Shown piece after piece: positions 46,055 to 55,726 of a stretch of DNA of 64,000 nucleotides. The stretch is taken from contig NZ_JAHYCA010000009.1 of assembly GCF_019430905.1 (NCBI RefSeq), positions 47,462 to 111,461 on the forward strand, written 5' to 3'. This DNA comes from Billgrantia antri (GTDB lineage Bacteria > Pseudomonadota > Gammaproteobacteria > Pseudomonadales > Halomonadaceae). Position numbers and translations under genes: made by a program. The notes under the pieces are model-generated. The model made no database searches, was not told the origin of the DNA, and saw only the letters and a list, made by a program, of their open reading frames with translations. Each line of letters opens with the position of its first letter. Position 1 is the stretch's first letter.

Positions 46055-48562
46055 TCAGGGGCGTGGCTTGGTTCGCGCGGTGGCTACGGCGGTCAACGGG
46101 TCCTCGGGCCAGGGGTGCTTGGGATAGCGGCCGCGCATCTCGCGGCGCACCTCGGGGTAGCCGTTGGCCCAGAAGCTGGCCAGATCCGCCGTGACCTGCA
46201 GCGGACGCCGCGCCGGCGACAGCAGGTGCAGCAGCACTGCCACACGGCCGTCGGCGATTCGCGGCGATTCCCGCCAGCCGAACACTTCCTGCAACTTGAC
46301 CGCCAGCACCGGCGCCCGGCCCTCCAGGCACGGCATGTAGTCGAGGCGTATACGCGAACCGCTGGGCACTTCGAGACGCTCCGGGGCCAACGCATCGAGC
46401 CGGCTGCGTAGCGACCAGTCGAGGCTGTCGAGCAGGTAGCGCTCCAACGGCAGGCGCGACAGCGCATCGAGGCTTTTGATACCGTCGAGATGCGGTCCCA
46501 GCCAGGCTTCCAGCTCCTCCATCAGCGCTGGCAGCGACCAGTCGGGCCAGTCCTCCCGATCACGACCAGAGCCCAGCTCCCGGCGCAGCAGCGCCACCCG
46601 GCCTCGCAGCTGCTCGGCGCTGTCGTCGAATGGCAGCTCGCCACGGCGGCGCAGGGCCTCGAGCAGCGCCTCTCGCACCGCCTCCGGCGGCAGCGACGCA
46701 AGCGGCCGGCGTTCGAGCACCACCGCGCCCAGACCGCGCACTTGCTCGCCGATAAGGCGCCCCTGCTCCTCCGACCACTCCAGGCTCGCCCGCCACTCAC
46801 CGGTTTCCGGAAACAGCGCCTCGAGCCGCGCCCGCTCGATGGCCACGCCGCGAAAGATTCGCGCACCGCTTGCCTGGCCGTCGAGATCGGCGGCCACCAG
46901 CAGCTCGGCATGGGCCAACGGATGTCGTTCCGGTAGCGTCGCCAGCCCGCCGGACGCCAGGCGGAAGCGTCCCGGCCCGGCATCGTGATGGATACGTTGC
47001 GCTACGCGGTCCGGATAAGCCAGGGCCAGCAGCTCCCCCAGCGGCGCCAAAGTCTCGACCTCCAGCCGCACGCCGCCAATTCGGGCCAGGCGCTGAGCCT
47101 CCCGCTGCCACTGACGGCGGGCGGCGGGCTGCGCCAGGCAGGCCTGGAGCGTGCGCTCCAGATCCTGCTCGTCGACGAGGTCGCGCCCTTCCAACGTTGC
47201 CACCAGGGCACAGGCCAGCGGCTCAGCGTCGAGCTCGCCGGCACGCGTCAGCATCGCCGCCAGACGAGGGTGGGTAGGCCAGCGCACGCAGGCCCGGCCC
47301 AGCTCGGTGAGCAGGAAGCCCTCGTCCATCAGGCCGAGTCGCTGCAACAGGCGACGCCCCGCGGCCAGCGCCCCGGCCGGTGGCGGGGTGATCCAGGCCA
47401 GCCCGGCCGGCTCGACGATGCCCCAGCGGGCCAGCTCGAAGGCCAGCGGAGCAAGATCGGCCTGCAGCATTTCGGGCTCGCCGTGGGCAGGTAGCGGCTG
47501 CTCCTCGGCCCACAGCCGCAGGCACAGCCCCGGCCCCTGGCGCCCGGCCCGGCCGCGGCGCTGGTCGGCGCTGGCACGATTGACGCGGCGGGTCTCAAGC
47601 CGGCTGAGCCCGCTGCGCGGCTGGAACACCGGCACCCGCTCCTGGCCGGCATCGATCACGATGCGTACGCCATCCACGGTGACACTGGACTCGGCGATGG
47701 CGGTAGCGAGCACCACGCGCCGGCGACCGTCGGGCTCGGGCTTCAACGCGCGGCGCTGCTCCTCCAGCGGCAGCCGCCCGTGCAGCTCGCGTATCGCCAG
47801 TTCGGGCTGGCGGCTCGCCAACTCGCGCGCCAGACGGCGGATCTCGGCCACACCGGGCAGAAACACCAGGGCATCGCCTTCGCTCATAGAGAGCGCTTCC
47901 ACTACCGCCCCGGCCTGCTGGACTGCTGCGTCGTCGCGGGAACCCAAGCGAGAATTAGAACGAGAGCCGAGCGGACGATAGTGGGTCTGCACCGGAAAGC
48001 TGCGCCCCTGGCTCTCGATCAGCGGCGTCTCGCTGCCCAGCACGCCAAGCAGCGCCTCCACATCGAGGGTGGCCGACATCACCAGCAGGCGCAGGTCGTC
48101 ACGCACCGACTGGGCATCCAGCGCCAGGGCCAGACCCAGGTCGGCCTCCAGGCTGCGCTCGTGAAACTCGTCGAAGACGATGCCGCTCACCCCTTCGAGC
48201 AGCGGGTCGTCCTGCAGCATCCGCGTGAGCACCCCCTGAGTCACCACTTCGAGCCGCGTGTCGGGCCCTACCCGGCTCTCGCCGCGCATGCGGTAGCCCA
48301 CGGTCTGCCCTACCGGTTCGCCCAGGCTCTCCGCCATGAAGCCGGCAGCGAGGCGAGCGGCCACCCGCCGCGGTTCCAGCAGCAGCAGGCGGCCTTCACC
48401 ATGCTCGCCCCGGCACCAGGCCTCGTTCAGCAATGCCAGCGGCACCCGAGTGGTCTTGCCCGCCCCGGGTTCTGCGACAAGCAGTGCGCGGTTATGGTCG
48501 ACCAGCGCCTGGCGAATCGCCGGAAGCTGGGCGTCGATGGGCAGTTCGTCGCTTGGCGTCAT
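46055..48562 (-). CDS. hrpB: ATP-dependent RNA helicase HrpB
   Basis: An 835-residue DEAH-box helicase from ATG 48562; ATG 48583 would add seven residues. Motifs in order: GAGKTTRVPLALL (I), LLEPRRVAARLAA (Ia), TQGVLTRMLQDD (Ib), DEFHERSL (II, DEFH), MSATLD (III), LVFLPGVAEIRRL, and QRRGRAGRQGPG (VI). The C-terminal HrpB-specific domain with LDYMPCLEGRAPVLAVKLQEVFG and HLLSPARRPLQVTADL is present. Divergent from the gap gene; coding upstream of 48562 would overlap that gene. Confidence 0.94.
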   Translation of the reverse strand: MTPSDELPIDAQLPAIRQALVDHNRALLVAEPGAGKTTRVPLALLNEAWCRGEHGEGRLLLLEPRRVAARLAAGFMAESLGEPVGQTVGYRMRGESRVGPDTRLEVVTQGVLTRMLQDDPLLEGVSGIVFDEFHERSLEADLGLALALDAQSVRDDLRLLVMSATLDVEALLGVLGSETPLIESQGRSFPVQTHYRPLGSRSNSRLGSRDDAAVQQAGAVVEALSMSEGDALVFLPGVAEIRRLARELASRQPELAIRELHGRLPLEEQRRALKPEPDGRRRVVLATAIAESSVTVDGVRIVIDAGQERVPVFQPRSGLSRLETRRVNRASADQRRGRAGRQGPGLCLRLWAEEQPLPAHGEPEMLQADLAPLAFELARWGIVEPAGLAWITPPPAGALAAGRRLLQRLGLMDEGFLLTELGRACVRWPTHPRLAAMLTRAGELDAEPLACALVATLEGRDLVDEQDLERTLQACLAQPAARRQWQREAQRLARIGGVRLEVETLAPLGELLALAYPDRVAQRIHHDAGPGRFRLASGGLATLPERHPLAHAELLVAADLDGQASGARIFRGVAIERARLEALFPETGEWRASLEWSEEQGRLIGEQVRGLGAVVLERRPLASLPPEAVREALLEALRRRGELPFDDSAEQLRGRVALLRRELGSGRDREDWPDWSLPALMEELEAWLGPHLDGIKSLDALSRLPLERYLLDSLDWSLRSRLDALAPERLEVPSGSRIRLDYMPCLEGRAPVLAVKLQEVFGWRESPRIADGRVAVLLHLLSPARRPLQVTADLASFWANGYPEVRREMRGRYPKHPWPEDPLTAVATARTKPRP

Positions 48563-48579
48563 CGAATTGTCATCTCGCT

Positions 48580-48607
48580 TCATATACGATTTGCCATATA
48601 TTTCTGC
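48580..48607. promoter_or_regulatory. AT-rich near-dyad upstream of gap-arsJ
   Basis: The stretch around CATATACGATTTGCCATATA (48581-48600) stands out against GC-rich surroundings and carries two ATAT blocks about one and a half turns apart. ArsR-type repressors often bind such CATAT-spaced sequences. No arsR gene is adjacent. Candidate promoter/operator only. Confidence 0.3.
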
Positions 48608-48625
48608 CAAGTCACAGGACACCAC

Positions 48626-49672
48626 ATGACTCTTCGCATCGGCATCAACGGCTTCGGCCGCATCGGCCGCCTGGCGCTGCGCGCCGGCTGGACGAACCCG
48701 GATCTCGAGTTCGTGCGCATCAACGATCCGGGCGGCGATGCCGCCACCTTCGCCCACCTGCTGCAATTCGACTCGGTGCATGGCCAGTGGAACGGCGGCG
48801 GCGATGATATCACGTCGACCGAGGGAGCCATCGTGGTGGCCGGCAAGCGTATCGCCTTCAGCGCCAACCGCGAAATCGCCGATACCGACTGGTCCGACTG
48901 CGACGTGGTGATCGAGTGCTCGGGCAAGATGAAGACGAGCGCCAAGCTCCAGGGTTACCTGGACCAGGGCGTGAAGCGCGTGGTGGTCAGTGCCCCGGTG
49001 AAGGAGGAAGGCGTACTCAACGTAGTGATGGGGGTCAACGACCACCGCTTCGACCCGGCCAGCCACCGTATCGTCACCGCGGCGAGCTGCACCACCAACT
49101 GCCTGGCGCCGGTGGTCAAGGTGATTCATGAAAAGCTCGGCATCCGCCACGGCTCGATGACCACCATTCACGACATCACCAACACCCAGGTGATCCTGGA
49201 TGCCCCCAGCTCTCCACAAAAGCCTGACCTACGCCGCTCCCGGGCATGCGGCATGAGCCTGATCCCGACCACCACCGGCTCGGCCAAGGCCATCACTGCC
49301 ATCTTCCCTGAACTCGAGGGCAAGCTGAACGGCCACGCCGTGCGCGTACCGCTGGCCAACGCCTCACTCACAGACATGGTGTTCGAGGTGCAGCGCGAGA
49401 CTACGGTCGAGGAGGTCAATGCACTGCTCAAGCAGGCCGCCGAGGGCGAGCTTGCCGGCATTCTGGGCTATGAAGAGCGCCCGCTGGTCTCCATCGACTA
49501 TCGCTCCGATCCGCGCAGCTCCATCGTCGATGCCCTCTCCACCATGGTGGTGGCCGGTACCCAGGTGAAGCTCTATGCCTGGTATGACAACGAATACGGC
49601 TACGCCTGCCGCACCGTGGAGCTGGCCGCCAAGGTGGGGAAAGCCACCGGGGTCGAGAGCGCCACGGAATGA
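48626..49672 (+). CDS. ArsJ-associated glyceraldehyde-3-phosphate dehydrogenase
   Basis: A 348-residue GAPDH, start ATG 48626 (CAGGA upstream). The NAD motif is INGFGRIGRLALRAG; the catalytic cysteine is in AASCTTNCLAPVVKV. Motifs SLIPTTTGSAKAI and WYDNEYGYACR are conserved. Sequence and position match the GAPDH encoded with ArsJ, which with arsenate makes 1-arseno-3-phosphoglycerate for export. It overlaps arsJ by four bases (ATGA). Confidence 0.9.
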   Translation: MTLRIGINGFGRIGRLALRAGWTNPDLEFVRINDPGGDAATFAHLLQFDSVHGQWNGGGDDITSTEGAIVVAGKRIAFSANREIADTDWSDCDVVIECSGKMKTSAKLQGYLDQGVKRVVVSAPVKEEGVLNVVMGVNDHRFDPASHRIVTAASCTTNCLAPVVKVIHEKLGIRHGSMTTIHDITNTQVILDAPSSPQKPDLRRSRACGMSLIPTTTGSAKAITAIFPELEGKLNGHAVRVPLANASLTDMVFEVQRETTVEEVNALLKQAAEGELAGILGYEERPLVSIDYRSDPRSSIVDALSTMVVAGTQVKLYAWYDNEYGYACRTVELAAKVGKATGVESATE

Positions 49673-50877
49673 TCGCCCGCGTTGCCGCCCTGCCCCGCGA
49701 GGTGCGCCAGTATCTGCTGGTCACCGGCAACTACTGGGGCTTCACGCTCACCGACGGCGCCCTGCGCATGCTGGTGGTGCTCTACTTCCACCAGCTCGGC
49801 TATTCGGCGCTGGAAGTGGCGCTGCTGTTCCTGTTCTACGAGTTCTTCGGCGTAGTGACCAACCTGGTGGGCGGCTGGCTGGGCGCGCGGCTGGGGCTCA
49901 ACCGCACCATGAACCTGGGGCTGGGCCTGCAGATCGTCGCCCTGGCCATGCTGCTCCTTCCCACGACCTGGCTCACGGTGCCCTGGGTGATGGCGGCCCA
50001 GGCGCTCTCAGGCATCGCCAAGGACCTCAACAAGATGAGCGCCAAGAGCGCGATCAAGAGCCTGGTGCCGGCGGGCGATGAGGGACACACCTCGCTTTAC
50101 CGCTGGGTGGCGCTGCTTACCGGTTCGAAGAATGCGCTCAAGGGGGTGGGCTTCTTTCTCGGCGGACTGCTGCTCACGCTGATCGGCTTCCAGGGGGCGA
50201 TAATATCCATGGCGCTGATGCTCGTCGGCGTGCTCGGCCTCTCGCTTGCCCGCCTCGACGCCGACCTGGGCCGCGCCAAGGTCAAGCCGAAGTTTCGCGA
50301 GATTCTCTCCAAGAGCCGCGCGATCAACATCCTCTCCGCGGCGCGCATGTTCCTGTTCGGCGCCCGCGACGTGTGGTTCGTGGTGGCGCTGCCGGTGTTC
50401 CTCGCCACCCACTTCGGCTGGGACCATTGGCGAGTCGGCGGCTTCCTGGCGCTGTGGGTGATCGGCTACGGGGCGGTGCAGGCGGTGGCGCCACACATCA
50501 CCGGGCGCACCGCGGGCCGCGGCGCCGCCATCGCCTGGGCCGCGGCGTTGGCGGCCCTGCCGGCATTGATCGCGCTTGGTCTCCAGTGGGAGTGGCAGCC
50601 ACAAGCGGTGTTGCTGGGCGGGTTGTTGCTGTTCGGCGCGGTGTTCGCGGTGAACTCCAGCCTGCACAGCTTCCTGATCGTGCGCATGGCGCGCTCGGAC
50701 GGAGTCTCGCTGGACGTGGGCTTCTACTACATGGCCAATGCCATGGGCCGGCTGATCGGCACCCTGCTCTCCGGTTGGCTCTACATGACCGGTGGCCTCA
50801 GCGCCACGCTGTGGGTGTCGAGCGCCATGCTGGTGGTGACAGTCGCAATCAGCCTGGCATTGCCGAGGCAGGCTTGA
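49669..50877 (+). CDS. arsJ: organoarsenical efflux MFS transporter ArsJ
   Basis: A 402-residue MFS protein with about twelve spans. It opens QYLLVTGNYWGFTLTDGALRMLVVLYFHQLG, with FFGVVTNLVGGWLGARLGL and GIAKDLNKMSAKSAIKSLVP, which I recognise as the ArsJ pattern. It exports 1-arseno-3-phosphoglycerate made by the overlapping GAPDH, giving arsenate resistance. Its end overlaps by 29 bases the convergent TetR-type gene. Confidence 0.88.
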   Translation: MIARVAALPREVRQYLLVTGNYWGFTLTDGALRMLVVLYFHQLGYSALEVALLFLFYEFFGVVTNLVGGWLGARLGLNRTMNLGLGLQIVALAMLLLPTTWLTVPWVMAAQALSGIAKDLNKMSAKSAIKSLVPAGDEGHTSLYRWVALLTGSKNALKGVGFFLGGLLLTLIGFQGAIISMALMLVGVLGLSLARLDADLGRAKVKPKFREILSKSRAINILSAARMFLFGARDVWFVVALPVFLATHFGWDHWRVGGFLALWVIGYGAVQAVAPHITGRTAGRGAAIAWAAALAALPALIALGLQWEWQPQAVLLGGLLLFGAVFAVNSSLHSFLIVRMARSDGVSLDVGFYYMANAMGRLIGTLLSGWLYMTGGLSATLWVSSAMLVVTVAISLALPRQA

Positions 50878-51532
50878 CCCCGCACCCCTTGAGGATCACC
50901 CGGGTCAGGAACTGGGTGATGCGCTCGACGTCGTCATCGCTGATTTCGTCCTTGCCGGTGATGCCCAGCACCTGGGTCTCGAAGTCGGCGTAGTGCTGGG
51001 TCGCCGACCAGATCAGGAAGATCAGCCACACCGGATCGACCGGATCCATCAGGCCGCGCTCCTCCCACTGCTCGAAAACCCTGGCGCGGGTCTGAACCCA
51101 CTCGCGCAGCTCGCCGCGCAGATAGTCCTGCAGAAAAGGCGCCCCACCGAGGATCTCGGCGGCGAACAGCCGCGAGCCCTCCGGATGGCGACGCGAGAGC
51201 TGCATCTTGCTGCGGATAAACGCCTCGAGCACCTCGGCGGGGTCGTCCTCCACGCTAATGTCGTCGAGCAGCGCGTTCCAGCGCGCCATCATGCGCTCCA
51301 GCAGGCGCACGTAGAGGCCGCGCTTGTTGCCCATGTAGTAGAGCACGTTGGACTTGGGCAGGCCCGCCGCCTCGGCGATGGCCTGCACGCTGGCGCCGCG
51401 ATAGCCGTACTGGGCGAAGACCCGCTCGGCGGCCTCGAGGATCTCGCGCTCGTTGCGCTCGCGGGTGGCGCCATTGCTCTCGCCGCCCTGCCGCGCGGGC
51501 TGCAAGGTCTCGGATTCGGTCACGTCTGTCAT
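50849..51532 (-). CDS. TetR-family regulator, RutR-like
   Basis: A 227-residue regulator from ATG 51532; the frame upstream (to 51658) is not supported. The HTH is REILEAAERVFAQYGYRGASVQAIAEAAGLPKSNVLYYMGNK (read in pieces), and the C-terminal half shows FAAEILGGAPFLQDYL and WLIFLIWSATQHYADF, the RutR pattern that binds uracil in E. coli. It is divergent from xdhA and a RutR-type palindrome lies between. It probably controls purine catabolism. Confidence 0.87.
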   Translation of the reverse strand: MTDVTESETLQPARQGGESNGATRERNEREILEAAERVFAQYGYRGASVQAIAEAAGLPKSNVLYYMGNKRGLYVRLLERMMARWNALLDDISVEDDPAEVLEAFIRSKMQLSRRHPEGSRLFAAEILGGAPFLQDYLRGELREWVQTRARVFEQWEERGLMDPVDPVWLIFLIWSATQHYADFETQVLGITGKDEISDDDVERITQFLTRVILKGCGVKPASAMPG

Positions 51533-51690
51533 CGACAGGCCCCTGCCCTGTGTAATGGGGAAAGCCATGAGAGTGCCCCAGCGCAGCGGTTCCTGCAAAT
51601 GGACCATCGTGGGGGCCGGAACGCCGCGGCCGGCAGGCTGCCATATTGCCCCTTGCAAAGTGCGACAATCTGGCCCATGCTGAAGTCATC

Positions 51691-51706
51691 CTGACCATTT
51701 GGTCAA
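51691..51706. promoter_or_regulatory. RutR-type operator before xdhA
   Basis: TGACCATTTGGTCA (51692-51705) is a perfect 6-bp inverted repeat with spacer TT, matching the E. coli RutR consensus TTGACCANNTGGTCAA at 15 of the 16 positions (first T is C here). It lies between the RutR-like gene and xdhA, about 80 bases before the xdhA start. Confidence 0.75.
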
Positions 51707-51786
51707 CTCGTGGCGATACGGCCTAACACCGACATTCGCTGCGTGGCGACGGGTCAGCTATCACAACGTCAACAAGAGACAAGGCG

Positions 51787-53250
51787 ATGATCGACTTCAT
51801 GCTCAACGGGCAGCCGTACCGGAGCGAGGCCTCACCCGAGACCAGCGTGCTCGAGCTGCTGCGCGAGACGCTTGGCGTCACGGGAACCAAGGAGGGCTGC
51901 GCCTCGGGCGACTGCGGTGCGTGCACGGTCGCCATTGGCGAGCCCGGCCCCGACGGCGAGTTGCGCTACCACAGCGCCAACGCCTGCATCACCCCCGCCC
52001 ACCAGCTCAATGGCCGCTATCTGGTCACCGTGGATGGCCTCGCCCAGGGCGACGCTCTGCATCCCGCCCAGGCGGCCATGGTGGCTTGCCATGGCAGCCA
52101 GTGCGGCTTCTGTACCCCGGGCATCGTCATGTCATTGTTTACCCTGCACGAGCAGCAACGCCAGGCACCGGCCCCGCTGACACCCCAGCGCCTGGAGGCC
52201 GCACTGGGCGGCAACCTGTGCCGCTGCACCGGTTATCGTCCGATCCGCGATGCCGCCATGAGCATGGAGTCTCATCCCGAGCATCGCCCGCTGTGGCTCG
52301 ATGCTGCCGCACCTCGCGTGAGCGAGTCAGACAAGCCCAGCCTCGATCTCGACGCGGCCTTCCTGCAGCCGGCTACCCTCGCCGAGCTGAACGAGTGTCT
52401 CGAGCAGCACCCCAAGGCCCGCCTGGTGGCCGGTGGAACCGATCTGTGGTTGGAGTCGACCCAGCGCCTGGCGCGCTTCGAGCGCGTGATCGACGTGACC
52501 CGGGTCGCCGAGCTCAACGACATCGACGAGACCACGCTCGAAGACGGCCGTAGCGGCTGGTGGGTTGGCGCTGCCGTCAGCTATTCGCGTCTCGAGCCGC
52601 TGCTGGAAACGCACTACGACGCCTTCGCCCACCTGCTGCATCGCCTCGGCTCCCAGCAGGTACGCAACCGCGGCACCCTGGGTGGCAACGTCGCCAACGC
52701 CTCGCCCATCGGCGACACCCCGCCGGTGCTGCTGGCATTGGGTTCGCGCCTGCGCCTGGTCGGCCCCGAGGGTGAGCGTGAGCTGCCGCTGGACGAGTTC
52801 TTCCTCGACTACAAGCGCACCGCGCTGCGCGAGGGCGAAGCCATCCGCGCCATCTTCCTGCCGCGTCCTGCCGAGGGGCAAACTCTCAAGGTGTGGAAGC
52901 TGTCCAAGCGACGTGAGGATGACATTTCCGCCGTGCTGGGTGCTTTTGCCTGGCGGTTGGAGAATGGTGTGATGCGCGACGTGCGCCTCGCCTTCGGCGG
53001 CATGGCGGCGATCCCCAAGCGCGCGGCCAATGCCGAAGCCGCGCTCGAGGGACAGGCCCCTGATGCGGTCGCTTTCCGCGCCGCCCGCGAGGCCTTGGCC
53101 GAGGACTTCCAGCCCATGTCCGACGTGCGCGGCAGCGCCGAATACCGCCGGCTCTCCGCCGCCAACCTGCTCGAGCGCCTGCGCCTTGTGATCGCGCAGG
53201 CCGAGACCGACAGCCCCCGGGAGGTGATGCTCCATGCGTACGCTCACTAA
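51787..53250 (+). CDS. xdhA: xanthine dehydrogenase small subunit (Fe-S/FAD)
   Basis: A 487-residue subunit. Two [2Fe-2S] sites are seen: CASGDCGACT near residue 38, and CGFCTPG with NLCRCTGYRPI near 115-150. The FAD domain shows LVAGGTDLWLE, QQVRNRGTLGGNVANASPIGD and DISAVLGAFA. It passes electrons from the molybdenum subunit to NAD+. Start ATG 51787; last 17 bases overlap xdhB. Confidence 0.95.
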   Translation: MIDFMLNGQPYRSEASPETSVLELLRETLGVTGTKEGCASGDCGACTVAIGEPGPDGELRYHSANACITPAHQLNGRYLVTVDGLAQGDALHPAQAAMVACHGSQCGFCTPGIVMSLFTLHEQQRQAPAPLTPQRLEAALGGNLCRCTGYRPIRDAAMSMESHPEHRPLWLDAAAPRVSESDKPSLDLDAAFLQPATLAELNECLEQHPKARLVAGGTDLWLESTQRLARFERVIDVTRVAELNDIDETTLEDGRSGWWVGAAVSYSRLEPLLETHYDAFAHLLHRLGSQQVRNRGTLGGNVANASPIGDTPPVLLALGSRLRLVGPEGERELPLDEFFLDYKRTALREGEAIRAIFLPRPAEGQTLKVWKLSKRREDDISAVLGAFAWRLENGVMRDVRLAFGGMAAIPKRAANAEAALEGQAPDAVAFRAAREALAEDFQPMSDVRGSAEYRRLSAANLLERLRLVIAQAETDSPREVMLHAYAH

Positions 53251-55726
53251 GCTTTCTCTTTCCAAGGCGCCCAAAGCTGCGCCAGCGAGCATAGACGCCG
53301 ACGACATGAGCACGGACTCCGCCGTGGCGCGCGAGGAACTCAGGGGCGAGATCAAGGGCTCCAGCCCGCTGGCACGCGACACCGTCACGCCGGGCACGCA
53401 TCCGCACTCCCGCGCACACGAGAGCGCGGTCAAGCACGTTACCGGCCGCGCCGCCTACATCGACGACCTCAAGGCGCCGGCCGACACCCTGCATGTGGCG
53501 CTGGGCCTCTCCCCCGTCGCCCACGGCCGCCTGACGCGGCTCGACCTGGACAAGGTGCGCAGCATGCCGGGCGTGGTCGATGTCATCGGTTTCCATGACG
53601 TACCGGGCCATACCGACATCGGCCCCGTGTTCCCCGGCGACCCGATCTTCGTCGAGGAAGAGATCAGCTACGTCGGCCAGGTAATGTTCGCCGTAGCCGC
53701 CGAGAGTTATCGCGCCGCCCGCGAGGCGGTCAAGGCTGCAGTGGTCGAGATCGACGAGCAGCCGGCTTGCCTCGACCCGGTGGCCGCCGCCGAGCGCGGC
53801 GAATTCGTGCGCCCCACCCACGTGCAGCAGAGCGGCGACTGGGAGCAGGCACTGGCCAAGGCCGCCCACGTGGTCGAGGCCGAGCAGTTCGTCGGTGGCC
53901 AGGAGCACTTCTACCTGGAAGGCCAGGCGTGCCTGGTGCAGCCCACCGAAGACGAAGGCGTCATCGTCCACACCTCCAACCAGCACCCCAGCGAAACCCA
54001 GAAGCTGGTCGCCGAAGTGCTGGACATCCCCTTCCATGCCGTGACCGTGGAAGTGCGGCGCATGGGCGGCGGCTTCGGCGGCAAGGAAACCCAGGCCTCG
54101 CCCTGGGCCTGCATCGCCGCGCTGATTGCCCGGCGCACCGGTCGCAGCGCCCGCGTGCGCCTGCCGCGCGCCGATGACATGCGCGTCACCGGCAAGCGCC
54201 ACCCGTTCCACAACCGCTACCGGCTGGGGGTGGATGAGCAGGGCGTGATCCAGGGCGGCGAGATCACCGTGATCGGCGACTGCGGCTACTCCCCCGACCT
54301 GTCGGATGCCATCGTCGACCGCGCCATGTTCCACAGCGACAACGCCTACTCACTGGGCGAAGCCCGCGTAACGGGCCATCGCGCGCGCACCCACACCGCC
54401 TCGAATACCGCCTTCCGCGGCTTCGGCGGCCCCCAGGGCATGATGGTGATCGAAGCGGCGATGGACGACATCGCCCGGCGCATCGGCGAGGATCCGCTCA
54501 CGGTACGCAAGCGCAACTTCTATCGCCCCGGCCGCCAGATGACCCACTACGGCCAGCAGGTGGACCAGATCGGCCTGCTCAAGGAGCTGGTCGAGCAGCT
54601 CGAGACCAGCAGCGAGTACTGGGCACGGCGCCGCGCCATCACCGAGTTCAACGCCGAAAGCCCGATCGTCAAGCGCGGCCTGGCGCTGACGCCAGTGAAG
54701 TTCGGCATCTCCTTCACCGCCAAGCATCTCAACCAGGCCGGCGCGCTGCTGCACGTCTATACCGACGGCAGCGTGATGATCAACCATGGCGGCACCGAGA
54801 TGGGCCAGGGCCTGCACACCAAGATCTGCCAGGTGGTGGCCCGCGAGCTGGGGCTCGATACCGACGAGGTGCGCATCACCGCCACGCGTACCGACAAGGT
54901 ACCCAACACCTCGCCCACCGCGGCCTCGAGCGGCGCCGACCTCAACGGCCAGGCCGCCCGCGACGCCTGCGTGAGGCTCAAGCAACGCCTGTTCGACTTC
55001 GCCCACGAGCACCTCTACAAGGATCAGGGGCTCGATCGCGAGGACATGCGCCTGGAGGCCGGCCATCTGGTCGCCGGCTACGGCGAGAGCGAGCGCCGCA
55101 TCCCCTGGGGCGAGCTGGTACAGTCCGCCTACCTGAACCGCATCTCGCTCTCCGAGAAGGGCTTCTACGCCACGCCGCTGATCCACTACGACCGCAACGT
55201 CGGCCAGGGCCGCCCCTTCTACTACTACGCCTTCGGCGCCGCCGTGGCGGAAGTCAGCGTCGACACCCTGACCGGCGAGTATCAGGTCGATCGGGTCGAT
55301 ATCCTGCACGACGTGGGCGACTCGCTGAACCCGGCCATCGACCTCGGCCAGGTGGAAGGCGGTTTCATCCAGGGCATGGGCTGGATGACCAGCGAAGAAC
55401 TCAAGTGGAACGAGGCGGGACGGCTCATCTCCGACGGCCCCGCCACCTACAAGATCCCGACCTACGGCGATCTGCCGCCGGTGTTCAACGTCAAGCTGAT
55501 AGAGGGCCACCCCAACTCCATGGCCAGCATCTACCGCTCCAAGGCGGTGGGCGAACCGCCCTTCATGCTCGGCATGGCGGTGTGGTCGGCGCTGCGCGAT
55601 GCCCTGGCGAGCATGACTGACTACGCCGAGGCCCCGCGACTCGACACCCCGGCCACGCCGGAGCGGGTGCTGATGGCCGCCGAGGCCCTGCGTAGCCGCT
55701 ATGATGCCGCGCAGGGAGCGGTGTGA
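53234..55726 (+). CDS. xdhB: xanthine dehydrogenase molybdopterin subunit
   Basis: An 830-residue molybdenum subunit that hydroxylates hypoxanthine to xanthine and xanthine to urate. Molybdopterin-binding features are RMGGGFGGKETQ, NTAFRGFGGPQGMMVIEA, NHGGTEMGQGLHTKI and TAASSGADLNGQA. GEPPFMLGMAVWSALRDA carries the catalytic glutamate region. It has a 70-residue N-terminal stretch before the core domain (about RAAYIDDLKAPADTLH). Overlaps both neighbours, as expected for a coupled operon. Confidence 0.95.
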   Translation: MRTLTKLSLSKAPKAAPASIDADDMSTDSAVAREELRGEIKGSSPLARDTVTPGTHPHSRAHESAVKHVTGRAAYIDDLKAPADTLHVALGLSPVAHGRLTRLDLDKVRSMPGVVDVIGFHDVPGHTDIGPVFPGDPIFVEEEISYVGQVMFAVAAESYRAAREAVKAAVVEIDEQPACLDPVAAAERGEFVRPTHVQQSGDWEQALAKAAHVVEAEQFVGGQEHFYLEGQACLVQPTEDEGVIVHTSNQHPSETQKLVAEVLDIPFHAVTVEVRRMGGGFGGKETQASPWACIAALIARRTGRSARVRLPRADDMRVTGKRHPFHNRYRLGVDEQGVIQGGEITVIGDCGYSPDLSDAIVDRAMFHSDNAYSLGEARVTGHRARTHTASNTAFRGFGGPQGMMVIEAAMDDIARRIGEDPLTVRKRNFYRPGRQMTHYGQQVDQIGLLKELVEQLETSSEYWARRRAITEFNAESPIVKRGLALTPVKFGISFTAKHLNQAGALLHVYTDGSVMINHGGTEMGQGLHTKICQVVARELGLDTDEVRITATRTDKVPNTSPTAASSGADLNGQAARDACVRLKQRLFDFAHEHLYKDQGLDREDMRLEAGHLVAGYGESERRIPWGELVQSAYLNRISLSEKGFYATPLIHYDRNVGQGRPFYYYAFGAAVAEVSVDTLTGEYQVDRVDILHDVGDSLNPAIDLGQVEGGFIQGMGWMTSEELKWNEAGRLISDGPATYKIPTYGDLPPVFNVKLIEGHPNSMASIYRSKAVGEPPFMLGMAVWSALRDALASMTDYAEAPRLDTPATPERVLMAAEALRSRYDAAQGAV

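Noticed and set aside
45093..46331. 412-residue minus-strand frame over the end of the P-type ATPase and hrpB
   Set aside because: Overlaps two well-supported genes and has no family features.
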